Shown: piece after piece, positions 57,175-64,000 of the stretch
Position numbering within the stretch: position 1 is the first letter of the stretch
Layout of the letters: every line of letters begins with the position of its first letter
NCBI GenBank assembly: GCA_002900995.3
Contig: CM035310.1
Location: forward strand, 2,096,138 to 2,160,137
Reading direction: 5' to 3'
Length of the DNA: 64,000 nucleotides
Origin: Ganoderma boninense
Taxonomy: Eukaryota > Basidiomycota > Agaricomycetes > Polyporales > Polyporaceae
Program-made: the position numbers and the translations under genes
The notes under the pieces: generated by a model
What the model was told of the DNA's origin: nothing
Database searches by the model: none
The model's input: only the letters and a program-made list of their open reading frames with translations

Positions 57175-58019
57175 GCTCTAGATTCCGAGGATTGCGTGTA
57201 TGTGTATGTGCACGCCTCCCTCTATGATGCGGGCTACTCGCCGTCGTCGCAGCTATGATGTATGTGTATCTCACCGGGCCTTGCCCCCATGTCGCGTTCT
57301 GTTTTGTCCATTACGTGTGTTTTGTTCTGTTCTGTCTTGATGTGTAGGACTCGGATCGTGTTTAGTTGTCGCCATCGCCCCGGACTGACCATACTGTACG
57401 GTTACACTGGTACTCACGCATGTCGCATTCCTGCCTCCCGCTCTCCGTCGACTGCTTATGTATAGCCCCCTCATATGTATGTGTGTGCACACCCATGCCG
57501 AGATTTGAAGTAGGAAACCGCGTTTTCCATTCGATAGCGTACATCATATGACATATGTAGGCATACCGCCACTTGTAAAGCCTGGCGTACGCGCCTCGAA
57601 TATATGCACTCTAGCCCGTCGTCGTCATCGTGGTCGGTAGTTTACACTAATAAGGGTCGTCCAACATAAAGCGAGAAGTGCAAAATCACAAGCACGAGAG
57701 GAAGAGATGATAGGAAGGGATATAGACAGGATAGGACAAGAGACAGGGAGGGCGAGTATTGGGCAAAACTAGTGTGGTTCAGGCTGGCCGCAGACACCGA
57801 CGGCCGTTGACACGATGGCTTGAGGCTAACGCGGAGATAGATAAGTGGATAGACATGAACGCGGGAAACCGGTCTCGACTAGGCAAGGGGAATATGGGGG
57901 ATATGTGTGCCGACGAAGGAAAGGAGGAAATTTACGGAAGGAGCACAACCTGTCCATCCAGCCGAACACAGATGCGGACCACGGAACCAAAACCAGAGTC
58001 AAGATGTGCCGGGGGGAAC
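57175..58019. other. Intergenic, convergent 3' ends
   Basis: This lies between the stop of CNOT11 and the stop of the PAK gene. It contains GT-rich runs with repeated TGTATGTGTATGT (about 57197-57270 and 57475-57485). No gene was seen. Confidence 0.5.
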
Positions 58020-61000
58020 TCATGACGCCTGCTTATTGCGGAAGCGGAGCAGCGGTGCCAACCCTGACAATGCGCAAGCCTTCTTCAAGAACTCGTGCTA
58101 CGAGGCAATAATGTGTGAGTGAACAGAACGCAAACACGACGTGAAGAAGACCAATCAACACGTACCTCTAATAGCTCGTCAGCCGTTGCTCGGCTCTTGA
58201 CATCTACGCACAAGCACACGCTCAGGAAGCCCTTCAATTCCCGGGAGAGTGCGTCGGGCTTCTTGAGTGTGGGAGTGCCGTTCGTCGCGATGAGGTAGAG
58301 GGCCTTAAGCGGCTCCTCGTCGAGGTATGGCGGCTCGTTCTCTATCATCTCAATAGCCATGATGCCGAGCGACCAGATGTCGACCTTGGCACCATACTCC
58401 TTTTGCTTGACGACCTCGGGAGCCATCCAGTACGGCGTGCCGACCATGGTCGCACGCTTCGACTTCTGGTCCGTGAGCTTGGCGCAGAAACCGAAATCGG
58501 CTGCGCGCGGGGATCAGCGAATGGTTGGTAATGGGTAAAGACAATACGACGCACTGATCTTGACATGGCCCTGCGCATCGAGAAGGACGTTGTCGGACTT
58601 GATGTCACGATGGATAATAGACTGGCTGTGGAGATGACCAAGACCCTTGCAAGTCTACGATTCGGTTCATCCCATGAGAAAACGACGCCATCGGGTAGCC
58701 CGAAATATGACGCACCTCCAAACTAATGCTCGAAATCTGGTCCTCCTCCAGCGTGTTGTTCTCAATGATGTCCGTGAGCGCACCGCCCTCCATGTACTCC
58801 ATCACGACCCAAAGCTCGTTGTTCTTAACGAGGTAGGCGTCGAGGAAGTTGACGATGTTCGGGTGCTGGCTCTCCTTCATCACCAGAATCTCGTTCACGA
58901 TCAGCTCCTTGCGGGGCTGGTTCGAGAGGTCCATCTCCTTGATCGCGACCTTCTTGCCCGTCGCGTGCACCTTGGCGACGTACACGTGTCCGGACGCACC
59001 CTGGCCGACCTTGCGAATCTTGGAGTACAGAGCCTTCGGGTCGTCGGGGCTGACCACGCTCCGGAGCTTGTCCATGATCTGCGCCTCGTTCATCGTGCTG
59101 ATGCGCTTCTCCTTCTCCACCTTTGGCTTCTCTAGGGCTGCAGCTGCCGCCGCGACGCTTCCCGCTCCGCTCGTCGTCGCCGGTGCCCGTGACAGTGAGC
59201 ATTGGCGGCTCCTTCGGGCCCGCGGGTTTCTTCATAGGCTGAAGTGGCTTCACGGGGGGCGGCCCGACAGTCGCACCAGCCGGGCCAGGCGCAGGCTGTG
59301 TCGCAGGGTGGTTGACCGCAGGAGAGGACTTGGCGGGGGGCATGTTCGGCCTCGACGGGCCCTGCCTGTCCAGAGAGTCCTTGCGCTCGGGCTGGAGCTG
59401 GATACCAGGCGGCTTCGTCGTTTGCGTCTCCGTGGGAGGCCCCTGTGCCTTAGCGCGAAGGCGCAGCTCCGCCGACGAAGGCGAGTGGTCTGGCAATGGG
59501 GGCTTCGGCAAGCTTGGTGCGGGTGGTGCGGGCCGGTTTGCCGATAGAAGGGGGCGTTGTGGTGCTGGGCGCGAAGGCTGCAACTGGTTCGGGGCACCCA
59601 TAGGCGGGATAGGCGGCCGCATGCTGGCATTCGTTTGAGCAGCAGAGACGGTGTTGGCATGCTGGAGATGCGAGCCATTGACGACCTCGGCAGCGCGTGC
59701 GAGGGCCGCCTGAGTGCCGTTGACGGTGTCGCCGTTGAGGTGCCCGGGCGCCGACTCTTGCCGCTTGATGGCGGGCCTATCATTCAGCGACGTCATCTTG
59801 TTGATACCAGCACCGCCGAGACCGGTGCCTGCATTGAAACGTGGCGCGCTTGAAGTGTCCGAGTACGGCGAGAGGGTTGAGGACGATGCATACGACGAAC
59901 CAGTGCTGCGTCCAGCACCCAAGGATGAGTAACCCATCTCCTCCATCTCACGCTTCTGGTGGTCGGTGTAGAACTCCAGGACATCGAGCACGGCTTGCGG
60001 GTCTTTGGCGTAGTCTTCCCGCGTAATTGCTGACTTGGTGAGCAGCTTGCTCCACGCATCCGGGAGGCCCTACACTTGGGTGTTCTGCACGAGACCCACA
60101 CGCAATGATCAAATCACGCACCGTGAATGCGCCCGAGACAGGATCAAACCCGACGTGAACTTTATGCACAAAGTTCGTCGGGTTGCTCACACCCATCAAG
60201 GGACTCCGCGAGTAGATGTCGTCTTGCCATCCATAGAGCTCCTCGTCGCTCTTCAGCGAGAAGTATACCCGCTTATCCTTCGTTTCCAACAGCAAGCAGT
60301 ACGGCTTCAGGTCTGTCCGTTCGATGTTTGCGATGTCTGACAGATTGATCTGGCTCTGGTATTGCGGCGAAGTCTGCGAGAAAAGCAATACGCATCAGAA
60401 ATTGAGCCCAAAGTTTAACAGTACCAGACGCGATATCCCAAGCCCCCAGAAGCTGGTGCTCTTGACGAACACCCTCAATGGCATTGGCAGCGTACACAGA
60501 TGATCTCGCAGACCATGAGAGTAGACCCCGCAGCAAAGCCATGGACCCTGAGCTTCGCGTCATGTCATGACGAGAGCAGGAGAGGTGTGGACTTCGTCCT
60601 AAACACTCCGAACCCTTCCAACAGGTTCCGCGTGCGAGCGGGACCCGATGCGGCGCTACGCTGAGACGAAGTCGGCGTGATCGCGCCAGCACGCTTGCCT
60701 GTTAGCTGTTCATACCAGCCAGATCCGCCGTCGCCGACCTTAAATGGACTCGACACCACTAGCGTGTTTTGACCAGCAGGTGGTACGACGGCAGATCGTA
60801 ATAGTCAGATAACTGAAAAATGGACGTCGCATGCGTGCAATGGCGGGATATGTTGCACGTTGCCACTGGCGGCGAAGGAAAGCTCAACACGACCTCCTTG
60901 GTCATACGATGAAGAGTAGCCATGGGGGCCAACTGTAGATAGTTGAAATTCCCAAAGCATGAAGGACCCCTACACGCCTTTGGCCCGAATACACACTCGC

Positions 61001-61791
61001 GCGCCCGTCCATCAACGGCAGGAATGACACAGCGATCGAGCAAGGCAAAGTGGGGAGCATAGCATCCGCCTCGACTTCGTGAACCTTCGATGTCAACCAT
61101 CTTCTATCCCCGTTGTGGTTCTATGCCTGCTAGCCTTCTGCTGCACCTCAGCACATTTAGGCTACACCACGTTCAAGGCTGTGTCCTGGAGCAGACACCA
61201 AAATGTGTAGCTCCGGCGGGCGGAGATGGCACGGATGCCATCGCTAGACCGCCGACGGTGGTTTGAGATGGTCGAGAGCATCGGAGATGGCGGGTTCTCA
61301 ACAAGGCGCGGGTTGGAACTTTGGCGGGAACAGGCACGACCGACTCATCGATGGTGGCAGACGGACCATGTACATCCCCGCCACTCGGCGTGAACGAGAC
61401 GGGAGGAGGAACGATATCGCGCGGGGTGCCAGGGCAGTAACGACGAGCGACTCACCTCGTTCTTGTGTATCGACAGCGTCTGCTCCTTCAACACGAGCCA
61501 CTTGGGCCGCCAAAGCCAGCTGACGAGGCCGTCCTCCTTGATAGCGACCATCCCGCTCCGGACGATATGTGAGCTGCTGACCATGTCCGAGTTGCGGTTG
61601 GGGGAGCCGCCGATGCCCGAGTACGTGGAGGCGTAGGACGAACCCGAGGGGGAGGATGTGCCGACAGAGAAGGAGGAGGCGTAGCCGGAGCTGGAGAGCA
61701 CGTTCTGGATGTCGTTGCCGCGTCGGATCGGCGCCGCGGGTGCCGGACGCGAGGGCGTAAGCGACGTGGAGGTTACCTGGTAGTGCGCCAT
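58020..61791 (-). CDS. PAK-family kinase with PH and CRIB domains (Cla4 type)
   Basis: Exons are 61791-61456, 60373-60122, 60069 to 58716, 58654-58555, 58500-58166 and 58097-58020. The PH domain begins at residue 85 or so ([19 protein letters not shown]) and continues in exon 2 ([19 protein letters not shown]). It is followed by the CRIB motif ISxPxxFxHxVHVGF ([20 protein letters not shown]). A long Pro/Ser/Ala linker leads to the kinase: [40 protein letters not shown] and [11 protein letters not shown]. Cla4-type kinases are effectors of Cdc42/Rac in polarity, septins and hyphal growth. A one-base shift near 59170-59190 separates the linker frame from [19 protein letters not shown], and no intron fits. 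Intron 1 is 1,082 nt, far longer than the others. Confidence 0.88.
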
Positions 61792-64000
61792 GGAAAGCTT
61801 GTGCAGCCGTCGCTACTGGGTGGATCAGGATGGCGGTGGATCAAGCTTCACGGTGCGCAGAAGACAGGATCGCAGGGGGGAAGACGCGGAGCGAGACGCC
61901 TCGGCGTAAGGAGCGGGCGGGCAGATAGGGTGGTGGTACAACAGGGCGAGGGGTACAGACGCGGAGGGGCGGAGGTACGAGAGGGGTGTGCACCGTCGGG
62001 CTGGACGACGTCGTCGGCGTAGTGGGCGTCGAGGAGAGGTCGCGGGCGTCGGTGCAGGCTTTGTTTGAGGATGTGGCCCGTGCAAATGGTGCCGTCCGGA
62101 TGCGGATTGGACGCTGATTGGGTGACCAATCCCTCGGTCCTAGCCGAAGGCGTATTGTCACGGCAACCACCCTCAGGAACCCCATTTCGCACGTCGTTCA
62201 GAGGAGAACACATCCATCTCCCACTCACTCGCCGGTCTTAACATTCTGCGACAACACTACTACTCGATGGGCGTCGTCGTCTAAGTAGCGCACACATTCA
62301 CCCAAAAGAAAGACTACCCTCACTTGGGTATGTACAATAATCCAGTCAGCTGGATGTTCAGATTCATTGAAAACCTGTGCAGTTTGGTGAACCCTAGATC
62401 AGCTTGATGAACAAGATCAGCTTCGTGCGTAAGCAATGAACCGTCAAAGTAAGTAAGGAGCAAACAATACCGGAGTGTTCTACGCTCACAACGAGGCTGT
62501 TTTATCAGGGCATCATCGAGCGACCAGGACTTGAACGTCTGAACCAACGGGCAGTCCGAGCGCACGCCGATCAGACAAACCACCGACGCGAACCTGAACA
62601 AGCTGCAAGGAACATCCAGTAGGATCTGCAGCAGCGTGCCCACTCGTCGTCGTCGGGACGCGGTTATGGATGACGTAAGGAGTGATTGGGACTTCCTCGG
62701 GCGGCTCGGTGGTGAGCTCTCGGAGTGCTAATGGAGCTTGGGTGGATGCTAGCGAGAAAAACTGTTTTTCCTGATGCGGGTACAGCAACCCAGGGCTCAA
62801 GAGCCCAGCCCCTCGCTGGGAGGTCCTCCGCTATGTTTACTTCGTATCGAGCGAGCGGTCGAGCCCTACGTTGGGGCGGCCTCGTTGGGCGAATGGCATG
62901 TTTGCCTTACACGGGCGTGCTACGCAGTGTCCCGTCTGTCCAGTTTCGTGTCCCTGAGTATCGTCGCGACCAGCGGTATATTCTCAATCTTGAGGAGTAT
63001 ATGCAGAAGCACCCTCGGTTCGGCTCGGCACGGATCTTCCTCCAATCGGATCTGTCGCAGTTGGTCGGCTACGACCTCTACGGGCTTGACTGTGGGTACG
63101 TCGACACAGACGACGACCAACTGCGAGGAGCTCGAGGTTGATCGGCGGGTAGAGGACACCACCTCCCTTGTATCTAGAGGAGTGGTGTTGTACCGGTAAA
63201 CTTGGCGATCAGGCTGTGGCTGATGCACTTGTAAATGTCGTTTCAGGGAGATGGTCTGGAGTAGAGGACGTACCATAGAGGAGGTAGCGATTCCGCTTCG
63301 TTCATCTCACGGACCTTGCTTGGCACATCTCACCCTTTGTCACGCATACAGCGTGCTTCAATGTGTGCGCTGGGGATGTCGGTACGTCCACGCATCCTAT
63401 CCTGCTGGAGCCATTGTCGCTGAACGCGCATAACCCTAACATTTATGTATTGCAGGGCATAGAATCGGCGTATAGCACCATGTACTTACTCTGCCTCATA
63501 GCGAGGCTCAGCGAACGTGGCAAGGAAGCCTGTCGAGATGACAGGTAAGTATCGAACTCTCTGAACTTCTGTCAAATCCAAGGTGGTCAAGCTTGCATCA
63601 CTCGAACGACACCGAAGCTTGATGCATGCTAGGATGTCCAGATCCCTGAAGCTGCGTTTCGATGACAGACAACGGTCCATGAGAAGAAGATAATCAAAAT
63701 GAGCTACGCACTCTCGACGCACTCCATTGAAATTATCAGCTCGACTTGACAGCATACATCTTGATCTTGCCACTGTCCTCCCGACCCAGAGCTTCCGCAA
63801 TAGAATCCATAGTGCCCTTGTGAGCGCCCTTGTGACTTGGGCGGACTTGACGGCCTCCACGCCTGTATCGCTTACTTCAGCGAGCACGTCTTAGAGGCTA
63901 CGCAAAAATATCGCTCACCTGGTGAACAGGAAAGGATTACGGCGCATACAGCTGCCAGTCCGCAAAGAATGATAGGGGACCATTTGACGCATGTGCCATG
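61792..64000. other. Upstream region of PAK gene and window end
   Basis: About 2.2 kb without a supported gene. Open frames at 62320-62800 (minus), 62725-63141 (plus), 62920-63276 (minus) and 63486-63887 (minus) have no recognisable domain, and I could not join them into a convincing spliced gene. A gene truncated by the window end is possible. Confidence 0.4.

Overview
This window looks like nuclear DNA of a basidiomycete fungus, most likely a mushroom-forming Agaricomycete. The signs are small genes broken by many 45-80 nt GT-AG introns, GC-rich coding sequence, short intergenic gaps on both strands, and families typical of that group: F-box/leucine-rich proteins, DUF6533-type membrane proteins, GH18 and GH16 secreted hydrolases, small secreted proteins, and a Cla4-type PAK kinase with PH and CRIB domains. 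I found one tRNA, for Asp. No database search was run; family names rest on motif recognition.

Layout. 0-10 kb: a Ser/Thr-rich secreted protein, an F-box protein, a UbiA-type prenyltransferase, a GH18 chitinase-like enzyme and a multi-pass membrane protein. 10-24 kb: DUF6533 gene A, an SMP-repeat protein, a broken F-box gene head to head with an intact one, and a BBC1/AIM3-like actin-patch protein. 24-32 kb: a BolA-like gene and a SET-domain gene that share a promoter region, a FluG-type amidohydrolase, tRNA-Asp, an isochorismatase-family hydrolase and the rRNA dimethylase DIM1. 32-43 kb: DUF6533 gene B, a secreted M28 aminopeptidase, another membrane protein and DUF6533 gene C. 43-64 kb: eIF2D/TMA64, a GH16 glucanase, a small secreted protein, a 2.1 kb element with terminal inverted repeats, a fourth F-box gene, an RGG-rich acidic protein, a CNOT11-like CCR4-NOT subunit and the PAK kinase. 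The last 2.2 kb has no gene I can support.

There is no operon-like pathway here; housekeeping genes (DIM1, eIF2D, CNOT11, PAK, BolA, tRNA) alternate with fast-evolving accessory families.

Two signals stand out. First, all three DUF6533 genes need, and contain at the same place, a two-nucleotide exon (AG) between two ordinary introns. It completes an Arg codon and restores the reading frame in each copy. Second, several well-conserved genes, including the normally essential DIM1, are interrupted by isolated one-base frame shifts, several of them in short homopolymers. That pattern fits sequence or assembly error better than gene death, so the 'pseudogene' reading of any single gene here should be held loosely.
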